From the NCBI RefSeq assembly GCF_001665575.1, contig NZ_LZSU01000019.1:186001-250000 (forward strand): DNA of 64,000 nucleotides, in the 5' to 3' direction. Position 1 is the first letter of the stretch; the number at the start of each line of letters is the position of its first letter. Below, piece after piece: positions 13,187 through 27,035 of this stretch. The notes under the pieces are model-generated. The model ran no database searches. It had not been told where the DNA came from and was given only the letters and a program-made list of their open reading frames with translations. This DNA is from Mycobacterium sp. 852013-51886_SCH5428379 (lineage in GTDB: Bacteria; Actinomycetota; Actinomycetes; Mycobacteriales; Mycobacteriaceae). Position numbers and translations under genes: made by a program.

Positions 13187-14469
13187 GCAATCTTCCCGTC
13201 GCGGGCGGTCACCTTGCCGCGCAACATCGTCAGCGTCACGGCGGCCGGCAGGGTCATCGATTCGTAGGGCGTGTTGTCCGAGCGGCTGGCCAGTTCGGCG
13301 CCGCTGACGGTCCAGGTGGCCTCGGGATCGACGACGGTCAGGTTGGCCGGTTCGCCGATTGCCAGCGGCCGGCCCTGATCGGTGAGTCCGACGATGCGGG
13401 CCGGGGCCTCGCTCATCACGCGGGCGACGTCCCGCCACGTCAGCAGTCCGGGTTCCACCATCGTGGCCACCACCACCGACAGCGCGGTCTGCAGTCCGAG
13501 CATGCCGGGCCGGGCGGCGGCGAATTCGCACATCTTCTCGTGGTCGGCGTGCGGTGCGTGATCGGTGGCGACACAGTCGATCACGCCGTCGGCCAGCGCC
13601 TGCCGCAACGCCTCGGCGTCACCGGCTTCCCGCAGCGGGGGGGTGACCCGGTTGCGGCCGTCGTAGGTGGCCAGCCGGGAGTCGTCGAGGAGTAGGTGGT
13701 GCGGCGTCACCTCGGCGGTGATCGCGATGCCCTGTTCCTTGGCCCAGCGCAGCAACTCCACGGTGCCCGCGGTCGACGCGTGGCAGATGTGAACGCGCGC
13801 ACCGGCGTCGCGGGCCAACAGTGCGTCGCGGATCACGATCGACTCCTCGGCGGCGCGCGGCCACCCCGCCAGACCGAGCCGGGCGGCGTTGGGGCCCTCG
13901 TGCGCGACGGCGCCGACGGTCAGCCGCGGTTCCTCGGCGTGCTGGGCGATCAGCACACCCAGCCCCGAGGCGTATTCGAGCGCGCGCCGCATGATCAGCG
14001 GGTCGTGCACACAGATGCCGTCGTCGGAGAACATCCGCACCCGGCCGACACCGGCGGCCATCAGCCCCATCTCGGTGAGCTGGGCACCGGCCAGACCCAC
14101 GGTGACCGCGCCGACGGGATGCACGTCGACCAGCCCCACCTGCTGTCCCCGGTGCCAGACATGATCGGTCACCACCGCGGTGTCGGCCACCGGGTCGGTG
14201 TTGGCCATCGCGAACACTGCGGTGTACCCGCCGAGTGCGGCTGCGGCGGAACCGGTTTCGATGTCCTCGGCGTATTCGCGGCCGGGTTCGCGCAGATGGG
14301 TGTGCAGATCGACGAATCCCGGCAGCAGAATCTGCCCGCGCACGTCGAGTACCTCCGCGTCCCCGGGCTCGAGACGCGCCCCGATGTCGGCGATCTGGCC
14401 ATCGTCGTCGAGCACGTCGACCGGATCGCCCTCGCCGTAGGGGCGGACCCCCTGCAAAACCACGCTCAT
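13183..14469 (-). CDS. pyrC: dihydroorotase
   Basis: A 428-aa zinc amidohydrolase cyclising carbamoyl-aspartate to dihydroorotate. Metal-binding HTHLREPG follows GFVDL near residue 57; further ligands are in [10 protein letters not shown] and EVTPHHLLL, and the catalytic Asp is in [15 protein letters not shown] contributes to substrate binding. The ATG at 14467-14469 overlaps the pyrB stop by 4 nt. A much longer open frame continues upstream but is the shadow of pyrB. Confidence 0.96.
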   Translation of the reverse strand: MSVVLQGVRPYGEGDPVDVLDDDGQIADIGARLEPGDAEVLDVRGQILLPGFVDLHTHLREPGREYAEDIETGSAAAALGGYTAVFAMANTDPVADTAVVTDHVWHRGQQVGLVDVHPVGAVTVGLAGAQLTEMGLMAAGVGRVRMFSDDGICVHDPLIMRRALEYASGLGVLIAQHAEEPRLTVGAVAHEGPNAARLGLAGWPRAAEESIVIRDALLARDAGARVHICHASTAGTVELLRWAKEQGIAITAEVTPHHLLLDDSRLATYDGRNRVTPPLREAGDAEALRQALADGVIDCVATDHAPHADHEKMCEFAAARPGMLGLQTALSVVVATMVEPGLLTWRDVARVMSEAPARIVGLTDQGRPLAIGEPANLTVVDPEATWTVSGAELASRSDNTPYESMTLPAAVTLTMLRGKVTARDGKIA

Positions 14470-15416
14470 GCGCTGATCGCCTCCTGTTCGGCGCCGACGA
14501 GAAGGTGGAACAGCACCGCCATGCGGACGTGTACGCCGTTGGAAACCTGTTGCAGCACCGCGGATTGCGATGAATCGGCCACCGGACTGGCGATCTCCAT
14601 CCCGCGCAGCATCGGGCCGGGGTGCAGCACCACCGCGCCGTCGTCCAGCAGCGCCTGACGCTTCTCCGACAGGCCGTAGCGCACGGAGTACTCCCGCGCC
14701 GACGGGAAGAACCCGCCGTTCATCCGCTCGGCCTGCACCCGCAGCATCAGCACCGCGTCGGCCGCGGGCAGTTCGGCGTCGAGTTCGTGCGACACCGTCA
14801 CCGGCCAGCCGTCCACCCCGACGGGCAGCAGCGTGGGCGGCGCCACCAGCACGACCTCCGCACCCAGGGTGGCCAGCAGCAGCACGTTGGACCGCGCCAC
14901 CCGGCTGTGCAGCACGTCGCCGACGATCACCACGCGGCGACCCTCGATGCCGCCGAGCCGCTGCCGGATCGTCAGCGCGTCGAGCAACGCCTGAGTGGGA
15001 TGTTCGTGGGTGCCGTCCCCCGCGTTGATCACGCTGGGTCCGCCCTCTTCCGAGGCCGTCCACTCCGCCAGCTGCTGAGCCGCCCCGGAGGCCGGGTGCC
15101 GGATGATCAGCGCGTCGGCGCCGGCGGCGCGCAGGGTCAGCGCGGTATCGCGCAGCGACTCCCCTTTGGCCACAGATGATCCCGACGAGCTGACGTTGAT
15201 CACGTCGGCGCTCATCCACTTGCCCGCGACCTCGAACGACACCCGGGTGCGGGTGGAGTTCTCGTAGAACATCGTGATCACGGTGCGACCGCGCAGCGTC
15301 GGCAGCTTCTTGACCTCGCGGCCCAGCAGCGCCTGGCTGAACCGGTCGGCGTCGTCGAGGATCGCGATCGCCTCGTCGCGGCTGAGGTCGGCCGCGCTCA
15401 ACAGATGTCGGGTCAT
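14466..15416 (-). CDS. pyrB: aspartate carbamoyltransferase catalytic subunit
   Basis: A 316-aa enzyme condensing carbamoyl phosphate with aspartate. The carbamoyl-phosphate loop is [26 protein letters not shown] and [13 protein letters not shown] are the other active-site segments. ATG at 15414-15416 begins [16 protein letters not shown], the usual N-terminus. No regulatory pyrI gene is nearby, as expected in actinobacteria. It lies 31 nt after pyrR and overlaps pyrC by 4 nt. Confidence 0.97.
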   Translation of the reverse strand: MTRHLLSAADLSRDEAIAILDDADRFSQALLGREVKKLPTLRGRTVITMFYENSTRTRVSFEVAGKWMSADVINVSSSGSSVAKGESLRDTALTLRAAGADALIIRHPASGAAQQLAEWTASEEGGPSVINAGDGTHEHPTQALLDALTIRQRLGGIEGRRVVIVGDVLHSRVARSNVLLLATLGAEVVLVAPPTLLPVGVDGWPVTVSHELDAELPAADAVLMLRVQAERMNGGFFPSAREYSVRYGLSEKRQALLDDGAVVLHPGPMLRGMEIASPVADSSQSAVLQQVSNGVHVRMAVLFHLLVGAEQEAISA

Positions 15417-15447
15417 CGATTCTGTCTCTTCTTCGCGCAAGCGCTCA

Positions 15448-16023
15448 TCAGCGTTCGGGCCCTCCGTAGGGTGCGATCCAGATGCCTTCCACGTCATCGG
15501 TTCCGGCCAGCCGCACCTTGACGTTCTCACTGCGCGAGGTCGGCACGTTCTTGCCGACGTAGTCGGCGCGCAGTGGGAGTTCGCGGTGGCCGCGGTCGAC
15601 CAGCACGGCCAACTGCACGGCGTTCGGCCTGCCGAAGTCGCGCAAGGCGTCCAACGCGGCGCGCACCGAGCGCCCGGTGTAGAGCACGTCGTCGACGAGC
15701 ACCACCAACGCGTGGTCGATGCCGCCCTCGGGGATCGAGGTGTCCGCCAGCGGCCGGGGCGGTTTGCTACCCAGGTCGTCGCGGTAGAGCGTGATGTCGA
15801 GGGCCCCGCGTCCCACGGTGACCCCGGAGAACTCCTCGATCTTCTCGGCCAGCCGGGTCGCGAGGGTGACCCCCCGCGTCGGAATGCCGAGCAGCACCAC
15901 CCGGGGTGCGTCCGGGCCGTCGAGTGCGGTCTTCTCGATGATCTGATGCGCTATCCGGGAGATGGTGCGGCTCACGTCCGCCGCCGTCATCAATTCCCGG
16001 TCGGGGGTGTCAGGACTGCCCAC
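15448..16023 (-). CDS. pyrR: PyrR: uracil phosphoribosyltransferase-like regulator of the pyr operon
   Basis: A 191-aa phosphoribosyltransferase-fold protein that binds pyr leader RNA in response to UMP or UTP and may retain uracil phosphoribosyltransferase activity. The PRPP loop is [34 protein letters not shown] and [20 protein letters not shown] are typical PyrR segments. The GTG start (16021-16023) is 10 nt after a GGAGG ribosome-binding site lying inside the predicted PyrR-binding hairpin, pointing to autoregulation at translation initiation. First gene of the pyr operon; the upstream gene is divergent. Confidence 0.96.
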   Translation of the reverse strand: MGSPDTPDRELMTAADVSRTISRIAHQIIEKTALDGPDAPRVVLLGIPTRGVTLATRLAEKIEEFSGVTVGRGALDITLYRDDLGSKPPRPLADTSIPEGGIDHALVVLVDDVLYTGRSVRAALDALRDFGRPNAVQLAVLVDRGHRELPLRADYVGKNVPTSRSENVKVRLAGTDDVEGIWIAPYGGPER

Positions 16024-16025
16024 GC

Positions 16026-16061
16026 GCGATCCAGACCTCCTTCTCCGCCTCGCGGGACGGA
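16026..16061 (-). promoter_or_regulatory. PyrR-binding hairpin covering the pyrR ribosome-binding site
   Basis: In the pyrR leader, GATCC (16061-16057 on the minus strand) can pair with GGATC (16030-16026). Between them lies TCCCGCGAGGC at 16055-16045, matching the UCCNGNGAGGY core recalled for PyrR-binding loops. The GGAGG ribosome-binding site (16038-16034) is inside the hairpin. PyrR-UMP binding would therefore hide the start of translation. A TTGACA match lies just upstream (16071-16076), but no well-spaced -10 was identified. Known for the family: mycobacterial PyrR represses translation rather than acting by attenuation. Confidence 0.75.
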
Positions 16062-16136
16062 TCGTTAAAGGATGTCAAACTGCCGGGGAGCCTACCACCG
16101 GCGCGGACATGCCCCGGTTGTGGTTAGCCTGGCTTG

Positions 16137-17339
<1,203 letters not shown>

Positions 17340-17353
17340 CTTAATCTGTCGGC

Positions 17354-18580
17354 ATGGCCAAGCCCACCGTCCTGATCAGCGGCGCAGGCATCGCGGGACC
17401 TGCTCTCGCACTGTGGTTGACGCGCAACGGGTTTAGCGTGGTCGTGACCGAGATCGCCGACGATATCCGACCCGGCGGACAGACGGTGGATCTGCGCGGC
17501 GCGGGTGCCGACGTGGTGGAGCGGATGGGTCTGCTGACCCAGATGCGCAGCCGCGCACTGTTCCAGCGCGGGATCGCCTGGGTGCGGGCCGACGGCAGCC
17601 GCCGCGCCGAGATGCCGGTCACCGCGTTCGACGGCAACGGCCCGGTCTCGAAGCTGGAGATCCTGCGCGGTGACATCGTCGAGGTCCTGTACGAGGCCAC
17701 CAAGGCGGACACCGAGTACCGGTTCGGCACCCGCATCGCCGCCCTGGCCGAGCACGAGGCCGGTGTCGACGTCACGTTCGCCGACGGGTCGACGATGCAG
17801 GCCGACCTCGTCGTCGGCGCCGACGGACCGCATTCGGCGGTGCGCCGCCTCGCGTTCGGCCCGGAGGAGGACTTCATCCGGCCACTGGGCGGCTACAACG
17901 CCTGGTTCACCGCCCCCGACACCGCCGGGCTCGACGGCTGGTACCTGGCGTTCCAGGCGCCGGGCGGGCTGCACGCCTCGATGCGCCCGTCCCACGATCC
18001 GGCGCTGGCCAAAGCCAGCCTGTCGTTCCGGTCCGAACCGCTCACCTACGACCGGCACGACATGGACACGCAGCGCGCACTGCTGCGGGAACGGTTCGCC
18101 GGTGCCGGCTGGCAGTGCGACGCGCTGCTGGACGCGGCCGAGACCGCCGACGACTTCTACTTCGATTCGTTCGCGCAGGTCCACATGCCCGGGTGGTCGA
18201 CGCGCCGGGTGGCGCTGGTCGGCGACGCCGGCTACTGCGCCTCGCCCCTGTCCGGGATGGGCACCAGCCTCGCGCTGGTCGGCGGCTATCTGCTCGCGGG
18301 CGAACTCGGCGCCGGGGACGGGATGTCCGGCGACCGGCTCGCGGCGGCGCTGGCGTCCTACGACCGGTTGATCCGGCCCTACGTCGAGCGCTGCCAGCAC
18401 CTGAACAACACGCTGGACCGCTATGCGCCGATGACCGAGAAGGACATCCAGAACACCGCCTGGGCGTACAAGTGGATGCAGCGCTGGCCGTTCCGGATCG
18501 TCGCGTCGCGACTGTGGTTCACCACCGCCGACGCCATCACGCTGCCCGACTATCCCGTCCGCAGCACCGGCGGCTCGTAG
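17354..18580 (+). CDS. FAD-dependent aromatic-hydroxylase-type monooxygenase
   Basis: A 408-aa group A flavoprotein monooxygenase (PHBH / Tet(X)-like fold). The three FAD/NADPH fingerprints are present: GAGIAGPALALWLTRNG near residue 11, the DG motif LVVGADGPHSAVRRLAF near 155 and the GD motif VALVGDAGYCASPLSGMG near 288. Substrate unknown; relatives hydroxylate phenols or inactivate antibiotics. Probably co-transcribed with the upstream serine hydrolase. Its 3' end overlaps the convergent LLM oxidoreductase gene by 31 nt. Confidence 0.85.
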   Translation: MAKPTVLISGAGIAGPALALWLTRNGFSVVVTEIADDIRPGGQTVDLRGAGADVVERMGLLTQMRSRALFQRGIAWVRADGSRRAEMPVTAFDGNGPVSKLEILRGDIVEVLYEATKADTEYRFGTRIAALAEHEAGVDVTFADGSTMQADLVVGADGPHSAVRRLAFGPEEDFIRPLGGYNAWFTAPDTAGLDGWYLAFQAPGGLHASMRPSHDPALAKASLSFRSEPLTYDRHDMDTQRALLRERFAGAGWQCDALLDAAETADDFYFDSFAQVHMPGWSTRRVALVGDAGYCASPLSGMGTSLALVGGYLLAGELGAGDGMSGDRLAAALASYDRLIRPYVERCQHLNNTLDRYAPMTEKDIQNTAWAYKWMQRWPFRIVASRLWFTTADAITLPDYPVRSTGGS

Positions 18581-19719
18581 GGCCGCACGTCGAGCAGCGG
18601 GATCACCTGGCGGGCGAAGCGTTCGGCCTCGGCGGCCAACGGCCAGCCCGACAGGATCCAGGTGTCGATGTCCAGTCGCGCGGACAACTCGGTGATCAGC
18701 CCCGCCACCGTCTCCGGGCTGCCGATCAGATAGTTGCCCGAGCCCTTACCGGCGATGTCGAACGGCGGTTCACCGGAGGTCCAGGTGGTCAGGCCCGCGG
18801 CGAGTCCGGGCGCGAACTCGAGCTGCTCGCGGCTGGGCAGGCGCCCGGCCCGCAGGCTGTCGATGCGGCTCTGGACCTGCGGGTCATCACTCGACATCTC
18901 CGCCAGCGGCCCGAATCCGAACGACCTCAGATTGCGGTCCGCCAGGCGCACCATTTCGGCCGGATCGGTCTGCGCCAGTTGCCATTCGAAGTGTCGCCAA
19001 GCCTCGGCGTGGGTGTCCCGGACGATCACGCTGGCCAGCACGCCCACCGGGATGACGCGTCCGGCGGCGTCGGCGGCCTGCCGCATCGCGCCGAAAGTCT
19101 TTGCCAGGCTGCCGGGTTCGGCGAGGAAGCTCAGATAGCTGTCGAGTACCGCGACGGCGTGGCGGATCCCCTCCGGTGACGCACCGGTCCCCCACACCGG
19201 GACACCGCCCTCCTGGCGCGGCCCGGCGATCGGCGGTTTGTAGCGCGGGCCGAACCGGAAGTGCTCACCGTCGAACGCGGCCGCATCGTCGAGGTACAGC
19301 CGGCGCACGGTCTTCCAGAACTCCTCGGATTCGCCGTAGCGCGCGGCTTTCGGGGCGAACCGGCCGTAGCGGGCCAGTACGGGGTCGGCGCCGTTGACCT
19401 GGTTGAAGATCAGCCGACCACCCGAATAGTGGTCGAAGACCTGCGCCTCCTCGGCGAGGAGCGCGGGCGGTTTGACGCCGGGGTACTCGGGGATCATGAA
19501 GCGCAACCGCTCGGTGTCGCCCACCAGGGCGATGGTCTCCCGCGCGGTGCTCAGCGCGCCGAAGTAGCCGAGCCCGTCCAGCGCGGCCGCCACCGACCGC
19601 AGATGCGAAAGCGACGGTGGCACACGGTGTTCCGGCTGCCATGGCACATCGCCGTCGGCGCCGTTGAGGTACCACATGATGCGCAGGCCGGAACCGGCGT
19701 GTGCCTCGGGGTCAGGCAT
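18550..19719 (-). CDS. LLM-class flavin-dependent oxidoreductase (alkanesulfonate-monooxygenase-like)
   Basis: A 389-aa luciferase-like TIM-barrel oxidoreductase. Its early segments ([13 protein letters not shown], the [11 protein letters not shown] stretch) and the [17 protein letters not shown] block resemble SsuD-type, FMNH2-dependent enzymes more than F420-dependent ones. Its ATG overlaps the nusB stop by 8 nt, so it ends the pepQ-efp-nusB transcript. A role in sulfonate or other organosulfur use is inference from the SsuD-like pattern. Its 3' end overlaps the convergent monooxygenase gene. Confidence 0.82.
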   Translation of the reverse strand: MPDPEAHAGSGLRIMWYLNGADGDVPWQPEHRVPPSLSHLRSVAAALDGLGYFGALSTARETIALVGDTERLRFMIPEYPGVKPPALLAEEAQVFDHYSGGRLIFNQVNGADPVLARYGRFAPKAARYGESEEFWKTVRRLYLDDAAAFDGEHFRFGPRYKPPIAGPRQEGGVPVWGTGASPEGIRHAVAVLDSYLSFLAEPGSLAKTFGAMRQAADAAGRVIPVGVLASVIVRDTHAEAWRHFEWQLAQTDPAEMVRLADRNLRSFGFGPLAEMSSDDPQVQSRIDSLRAGRLPSREQLEFAPGLAAGLTTWTSGEPPFDIAGKGSGNYLIGSPETVAGLITELSARLDIDTWILSGWPLAAEAERFARQVIPLLDVRPYEPPVLRTG

Positions 19720-20191
19720 CGTCGCCGACGGCGCGCACCGCCTCTGCCGCCGCCCGGATCTGGGGGGTCACCAGCATGACCTGGCCCAGCACCCCGTTGA
19801 CGAATCCCGGAGAGTCATCGGTGGAGAGCTGTTTGGCCAGTTCGACCGCCTCGTCGACCGCCACCGGTTCGGGTACGTCCTCGGCGTGCAGCAGCTCCCA
19901 CACGGCCACCCGCATGATCGCGCGATCCACGGCGGGCAACCGGTCGAGCGTCCAGCCCTGCAGATGCGCCGAGATCAGATCGTCGATGTGGGCGCGGTGC
20001 TCGGTCACCCCGCGCGCGACAGTCACGGTGTACGGGTTGAGAGCGGTCACGTCGGGCTGCTGTCCGGCCAGCGCGTTGCGCGCGGTGGCGACCTCGGCGG
20101 CGGTCATCCCGCGCGCCTCGGCTTCGAAGAGCAGATCGACCGCGCGCTTGCGGGCCTGGTGCCGGCCCCGGTCCGGTTTGCGGTCAGGCAT
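19712..20191 (-). CDS. nusB: transcription antitermination factor NusB
   Basis: A 159-aa all-helical RNA-binding protein that joins NusE (S10) on boxA of rRNA leaders. The Arg-rich N-terminus ([19 protein letters not shown]) is the RNA-binding part. [18 protein letters not shown] and [21 protein letters not shown] are the conserved core helices. It begins 2 nt after efp and overlaps the LLM gene by 8 nt, the Rv2533c-Rv2534c arrangement. Confidence 0.95.
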   Translation of the reverse strand: MPDRKPDRGRHQARKRAVDLLFEAEARGMTAAEVATARNALAGQQPDVTALNPYTVTVARGVTEHRAHIDDLISAHLQGWTLDRLPAVDRAIMRVAVWELLHAEDVPEPVAVDEAVELAKQLSTDDSPGFVNGVLGQVMLVTPQIRAAAEAVRAVGDDA

Positions 20192-20193
20192 GA

Positions 20194-20757
20194 CTAGCTG
20201 TTGACGCGGCCCAGGTAGTTGCCGTCCCGGGAGTCGACTTTGAGCTTGTCGCCGGTGTTGATGAACAGCGGCACCTGGATTTCCGCACCCGTCTCGAGGG
20301 TGGCCGGTTTGGTGCCCGCACTGGAGCGGTCACCCTGCAGACCGGGTTCGGTCGAGGCCACCACGAGTTCGACGGTGACGGGCAGCTCGAGATACAGCGG
20401 CACCCCGTCGTGGAACGCGATCTGCACGGGCATGCTCTCGAGCAGGAAACCGGCGGCCCGGCCGACCAGCGCCTCCGGAAGCGGATGCTGCTCGTAGTCC
20501 TCGGAGTCCATGAACACGAAGTCCGAACCGTCGCGGTAGAGGTAGGTCGCGTCGCGGCGGTCGACGGTGGCGGTCTCCACCTTCACACCGGCGTTGTAGG
20601 TCTTGTCGACGGTCTTGCCCGAGACGACGTTCTTGAGCTTGGTCCGCACGAACGCCGGACCCTTACCGGGCTTGACGTGCTGGAACTCGATGATCTGCCA
20701 GAGTTGGCCGTCGATGTTCAGGACGAGCCCATTTTTGAAGTCGGCGGTCGATGCCAC
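20194..20757 (-). CDS. efp: translation elongation factor P
   Basis: A 187-aa three-domain factor that relieves ribosome stalling at polyproline. The domain I loop is [20 protein letters not shown], whose KPGKG lysine takes the tip position near the peptidyl-transferase centre. No EpmA/EarP-type modification gene is seen nearby. The C-terminus [18 protein letters not shown] is the conserved domain III end. It is 21 nt after pepQ and 2 nt before nusB. Confidence 0.97.
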   Translation of the reverse strand: MASTADFKNGLVLNIDGQLWQIIEFQHVKPGKGPAFVRTKLKNVVSGKTVDKTYNAGVKVETATVDRRDATYLYRDGSDFVFMDSEDYEQHPLPEALVGRAAGFLLESMPVQIAFHDGVPLYLELPVTVELVVASTEPGLQGDRSSAGTKPATLETGAEIQVPLFINTGDKLKVDSRDGNYLGRVNS

Positions 20758-20778
20758 GGTCGGTGTTCTCCTGTAGTC

Positions 20779-21882
20779 CTAGTTGATGACCACCAGTTCC
20801 TTGGGGAACCGGGTGAGCAAGTCGGGTGTGTCTTCCCCTGCGCCTGTAGGGCTGCCGACGACCAGCGTGTCCTCGATACGGACACCGCCACGGTCGGGGA
20901 GGTAGACACCGGGTTCCACGGTGACCGCAGAGCCAGCAAGCAGTGTACCGGCGGCGGCGGCATTGATTCCCGGCGCTTCGTGGATCTGCAGTCCGACGCC
21001 GTGTCCGAGGCCATGCCCGAAGTGGTCGGCGTAGCCGGCGTCGGCGATGACGCGCCGGGAGGCGGTGTCGACGTCTTTGAGCGTCACGCCCGGGGCCAGG
21101 GCCTCGCGGCCGGCCCGCTGCGCGTCGGCGACCAGCGCGTAGATGTCACGTTGCCAGTCGGCAGCTCGGCCCAGCACGAAGGTGCGGGTCATATCGGAGT
21201 GGTAGCCCGACACCAGCGCGCCGAAGTCGATCTTGACGAAGTCGCCGGCCGCCAGCACGGCGTCGGTCGGCCGGTGGTGCGGGATGGCGGAGTTCGCGCC
21301 CGCGGCGACGATGGTCTCGAAAGACGGGCCGTCCGCGCCGTGGTCGAGCATCAGGTCCTCGAGCTCGCGACGCACCTCTTTCTCGGTGCGACCGGGCCGG
21401 AGTCCGCCCCGGGCGAGCAGATCGGCCAGCGCCGCGTCGGCGGCCTCGCACGCCAGCCGCAGCAGCGCCACCTCACCGGCGTCCTTGACCTCACGCAACG
21501 CCTCGACGGTGCCCGGAGCGCGGACCAGTTCGGTCCGGCCGGCGGCCTCCAGCAGCCGGGCGTGTTGGTCGACGGTCACCACGTGGCTCTCGAAGCCCAG
21601 CCGGGCGGTCCCGGCCGCGGCCGCCCGCTCCACCAGGTGGGGTCCGCAGGCGCGTTCGATGACCACCTCGGCGTCGGGCGCCTGGGCGGCGGCCTGTGTG
21701 CGGTACCGGCCGTCGGTGGCCAGCACCGGCGTGACGTCCGACGCGCTGATGAGCAACGCCGCGTTGGAACCGGTGAATCCGGACAGGTATCGCACGTTGA
21801 TGAGGTCGGTGACCAGCATCGCATCGAGTTCGGCCGCGATCAGTCGCTCGCGCAGCCGGTCCCTGCGCTGGGAAATTGTCAC
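20779..21882 (-). CDS. pepQ: Xaa-Pro aminopeptidase / dipeptidase (M24 family)
   Basis: A 367-aa creatinase-fold metallopeptidase removing residues next to proline. Metal ligands are visible: both Asp in VKIDFGALVSGYHSDMTRTF, His in GHGLGHGVGLQIHEAPG, Glu in VTVEPGVYLP and Glu in GGVRIEDTLVV. Length matches Rv2535c. It is the first gene of pepQ-efp-nusB and shares a 33-bp divergent interval with a membrane-protein gene. Pairing a proline peptidase with EF-P is a conserved actinobacterial arrangement. Confidence 0.94.
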   Translation of the reverse strand: MTISQRRDRLRERLIAAELDAMLVTDLINVRYLSGFTGSNAALLISASDVTPVLATDGRYRTQAAAQAPDAEVVIERACGPHLVERAAAAGTARLGFESHVVTVDQHARLLEAAGRTELVRAPGTVEALREVKDAGEVALLRLACEAADAALADLLARGGLRPGRTEKEVRRELEDLMLDHGADGPSFETIVAAGANSAIPHHRPTDAVLAAGDFVKIDFGALVSGYHSDMTRTFVLGRAADWQRDIYALVADAQRAGREALAPGVTLKDVDTASRRVIADAGYADHFGHGLGHGVGLQIHEAPGINAAAAGTLLAGSAVTVEPGVYLPDRGGVRIEDTLVVGSPTGAGEDTPDLLTRFPKELVVIN

Positions 21883-21915
21883 AGCCGCTGACGCTACTCG
21901 CTAGGCTGTTGCGCC

Positions 21916-22499
21916 ATGAGCAAGTGGTTACTGCGCGGATTGGTGTTCGCGGCCCTGATGGTGATCGTCCGATTGCTGCAGGGAGCGATGATCAACGCCT
22001 GGGAGACGCGGGCCACGACGATCAGCATTTCGTTGGTGGCGGTCTACGCGATCGTCGCCTTCATCTGGGGTTTCTTCGACGGTCGCGCCGACGCGCGTAA
22101 GAACCCGGACCCCGATCGCCGCGCCGATCTGGCGATGACGTGGCTGCTGGCCGGACTCTTCGCCGGCGTCGTCAGCGGTCTGGTCACGTGGCTGATCGGG
22201 ATGTTCTACAAGAACCTCTACGTCGAGGCCCTGGTCAGCGAGGTCACCACGTTTGCGGCGTTCACCGCGCTGCTGGTATTCCTGCTGGCGATCCTCGGTG
22301 TGGCGATCGGCCGCTGGCTGGTCGACCGCAAGACCCCGGATCAGCCGCGCCAGCGTGAGGACGACGAGCGCGCCGACACCGATGTGTTCGCCGCCGTGCG
22401 ACCCGGCGGCTCCGAGGAGTCGCGGACGGCCGAGGATTACGAGCCGCAGACCGGCCCGGTGGCCACCCAGACCGCCACCGACCGCCCCGAGTCGCGCGC

Positions 22500-22503
<4 letters not shown>
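21916..22503 (+). CDS. B-4DMT-type four-helix membrane protein (Rv2536-like)
   Basis: A 195-aa protein with four hydrophobic helices: [58 protein letters not shown] and a fourth near residues 110-135 ([19 protein letters not shown]). A hydrophilic, acidic C-terminal tail (about residues 140-195) has no recognisable domain. It fits the mycobacterial B-4DMT family, whose substrate is unknown. It is divergent from pepQ and its TAG stop overlaps that of the convergent aroQ. Confidence 0.82.
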
Positions 22504-24692
<2,189 letters not shown>

Positions 24693-24693
<1 letters not shown>

Positions 24694-25916
24694 CAGCCTG
24701 GCGTCTCGACGGGATGGGCCCCGACCGGGTGCGTTTCGCGCTCCGCGACGGCGCGCAGGTAGGACTCGACGTTGGCGCGGGTCTCGGCCAGCGAGTCGCC
24801 GCCGAACTTCTGCAGCGCGGCGCGGGCCAGCACGAGCGCGACCATCGTCTCGACGACGACGCCGGCGGCAGGCACCGCGCAGACGTCGGAGCGCTGGTGG
24901 ATCGCGACGGCTTCCTCGCCCGTGGCCATGTCGACGGTGGCCAGCGCGCGCGGCACCGTGGAGATCGGTTTCATCGCGGCGCGCACCCGCAGCGGCTGGC
25001 CGTTGGTCATCCCGCCCTCCAGGCCGCCCGCGCGGTTGGTGGAACGCACCACACCGTCGGGGCCCGGGTAGATCTCGTCGTGGGCGACGCTGCCGCGCCG
25101 GCGGGCGGTCTCGAATCCGTCGCCGATCTCGACGCCCTTGATGGCCTGGATGCCCATGACGGCACCGGCGAGCTGGCTGTCGAGGCGGTTCTCCCCGCTG
25201 GTGAACGAGCCGATTCCGACCGGCAGCCCGTGCACGACGACCTCGACGACGCCGCCGAGCGTGTCACCGTCGCGTTTGGCGGCCTCGATCTCGGCGATCA
25301 TGGATTGCTCTGCCTCTTGGGTGTACGCGCGCACCGGGCTGCCGTCGACGGCGGCCAGGTCGGCGGGCTGCGGCGGCGGGCCGTCGTAGGGGGCCGACGC
25401 ACCGATGGAGATGACGTGGGAGACCACCTCGACGCCGAGGGCCTGGCGCAGGAAGTTGCGGGCCACGGTGCCGGCGGCGACGCGGGCGGCGGTCTCGCGG
25501 GCGCTGGCGCGTTCGAGCACCGGCCGGGCGTCGTCGAAGCCGTACTTGAGCATGCCGGCGTAGTCGGCGTGCCCCGGGCGGGGCCGGGTCAGCGGGGCGT
25601 TGCGCGCGGCGCTGTCGGCGAGCACCTGCTCGTCGACCGGGTCCGGCGCCATCACGGTCTCCCACTTCGGCCACTCGGTGTTGCCGATCTCGATCGCGAT
25701 CGGCCCGCCGAGGGTGAGGCCGTGCCGGACGCCGGCCAGCATGGTCACTTCGTCCTGCTCGAACTTCATCCGGGCGCCGCGGCCGTAGCCGAGCCGGCGC
25801 CGCTGTAGCTGCGCGGAGATGTCCGCCGACGTCACAGACACACCGGCGACCATGCCTTCGAGCATGGCCACCAGCGCACGGCCATGGGATTCACCGGCAG
25901 TCGTCCATCGCAACAC
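24693..25916 (-). CDS. aroC: chorismate synthase
   Basis: A 407-aa FMN-dependent enzyme turning EPSP into chorismate. The N-terminal signature is [20 protein letters not shown], with [19 protein letters not shown] and [12 protein letters not shown] ends. GTG at 25914-25916 gives the conserved MLRW start; an ATG three codons upstream (25923-25925) is the alternative. The open frame extends further only as shadow of the divergent oxidoreductase gene. First gene of the aro operon (called aroF in M. tuberculosis). Confidence 0.95.
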
Positions 25917-26009
25917 GCGTCCCATCTTCCCACGGCCCGCAGTCCGCCCCGAAATCCCGGGGGAACGCCGGTGGAACACCGGCCGCGGGGCTTCGCGTTG
26001 TGTCGTCGC

Positions 26010-27035
26010 ATGAAGGCGATCACCTACGCCCGGACGGGCGACAGTTCCGTATTGCAGTTGCACGACCGCCCGGTGCCCGAACCGGGGCCGGGCGAGGTGC
26101 GGGTCCGCATCGCGCTCTCGGGCGTGAACCCCACCGACTGGAAGCACCGGCAGGGCGCAGCACCCGGCCGGGAACTGGAATTCGCCGAGCTGGTACCCCA
26201 CCACGACGGCGCGGGGGTGGTGGACGCGCTCGGCGACGGCGTCTCCGGACTTGCGGTGGGTGACCGGGTGTGGGTGTTCATGGCCCAGCATCAGCGTCCG
26301 GGTGGCACGGCCCAGGAGTACGTGGCGCTGCCCGCGACGGCGGTGGTGCCGCTACCCGCAGGGGTCGACTTCGAGGTCGGCGCCAGCCTGGGGGTGCCCG
26401 CCCTGACGGCGCACCGGGCGCTCACCGTCGCCGAGGGGCTGCCGTCGCGGCTGCACCCTGGTGCGCTGGACGGTGTGACGGTGCTCGTGGCCGGCGGCGC
26501 GGGCGCCGTCGGCCATGCGGCCATCCAGCTGGCCCGGTGGGCGGGCGCTCGGGTGATCACGACGGTGAGCAGCCCCGAGAAGGCGGCGCTGGCGTCCGCG
26601 GCGGGCGCGGACCACGTCGTGAACTACCGCTCGGAGGATGCGGTGCAGGCGATCCGCGCCGCGGCCCCCGACGGGGTGGACATCGTGGTGGAGGTGGCGC
26701 CCGCGCAGAACGCCGCGCTGAACACAGCGGTGGTGTCGAACCGGGCGACGATCTCGATCTACGCGAACAACGGCGGCACCGCCGTGGAACTCGACATCAT
26801 GCCGAACATGTGGGTCAACGCCCGCTACCAGTTCCTGGTCCTCTACACCGTGGGTGAGGACGTGCTGGCCGCCGCGCGCGACGACGTTGCCGCCGCGGTG
26901 GCGGCGGGCGCCATGGGCGTCGGCGAGGGCGCCGGTCTACCGCTGCACTATTTCCCGCTGGAGGACACGGCGGCAGCGCACGACGCCGTGGAGAGCGGTG
27001 TCACGGGAAAGGTGCTCATCCGGGTCGGCGAGTAG
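26010..27035 (+). CDS. zinc-independent quinone oxidoreductase (MDR superfamily)
   Basis: A 341-aa NADPH-dependent reductase of the QOR/CAA43600-like type. The N-terminal GroES-like domain contains [13 protein letters not shown] and [12 protein letters not shown]; the Rossmann motif is [20 protein letters not shown], followed by AGADHVVNY. Zinc-ligand cysteines of alcohol dehydrogenases are absent. ATG at 26010 gives the family-standard [10 protein letters not shown] start. The 3' end overlaps the convergent TetR gene by 20 nt. It reduces quinones or enones; it opens the accessory block after aroC. Confidence 0.88.
   Translation: MKAITYARTGDSSVLQLHDRPVPEPGPGEVRVRIALSGVNPTDWKHRQGAAPGRELEFAELVPHHDGAGVVDALGDGVSGLAVGDRVWVFMAQHQRPGGTAQEYVALPATAVVPLPAGVDFEVGASLGVPALTAHRALTVAEGLPSRLHPGALDGVTVLVAGGAGAVGHAAIQLARWAGARVITTVSSPEKAALASAAGADHVVNYRSEDAVQAIRAAAPDGVDIVVEVAPAQNAALNTAVVSNRATISIYANNGGTAVELDIMPNMWVNARYQFLVLYTVGEDVLAAARDDVAAAVAAGAMGVGEGAGLPLHYFPLEDTAAAHDAVESGVTGKVLIRVGE

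Noticed and set aside
13183..15219. 678-aa minus-strand frame that appears to fuse pyrC to an upstream domain
   Set aside because: The upstream part is the out-of-frame shadow of pyrB. pyrC starts at the ATG overlapping the pyrB stop.
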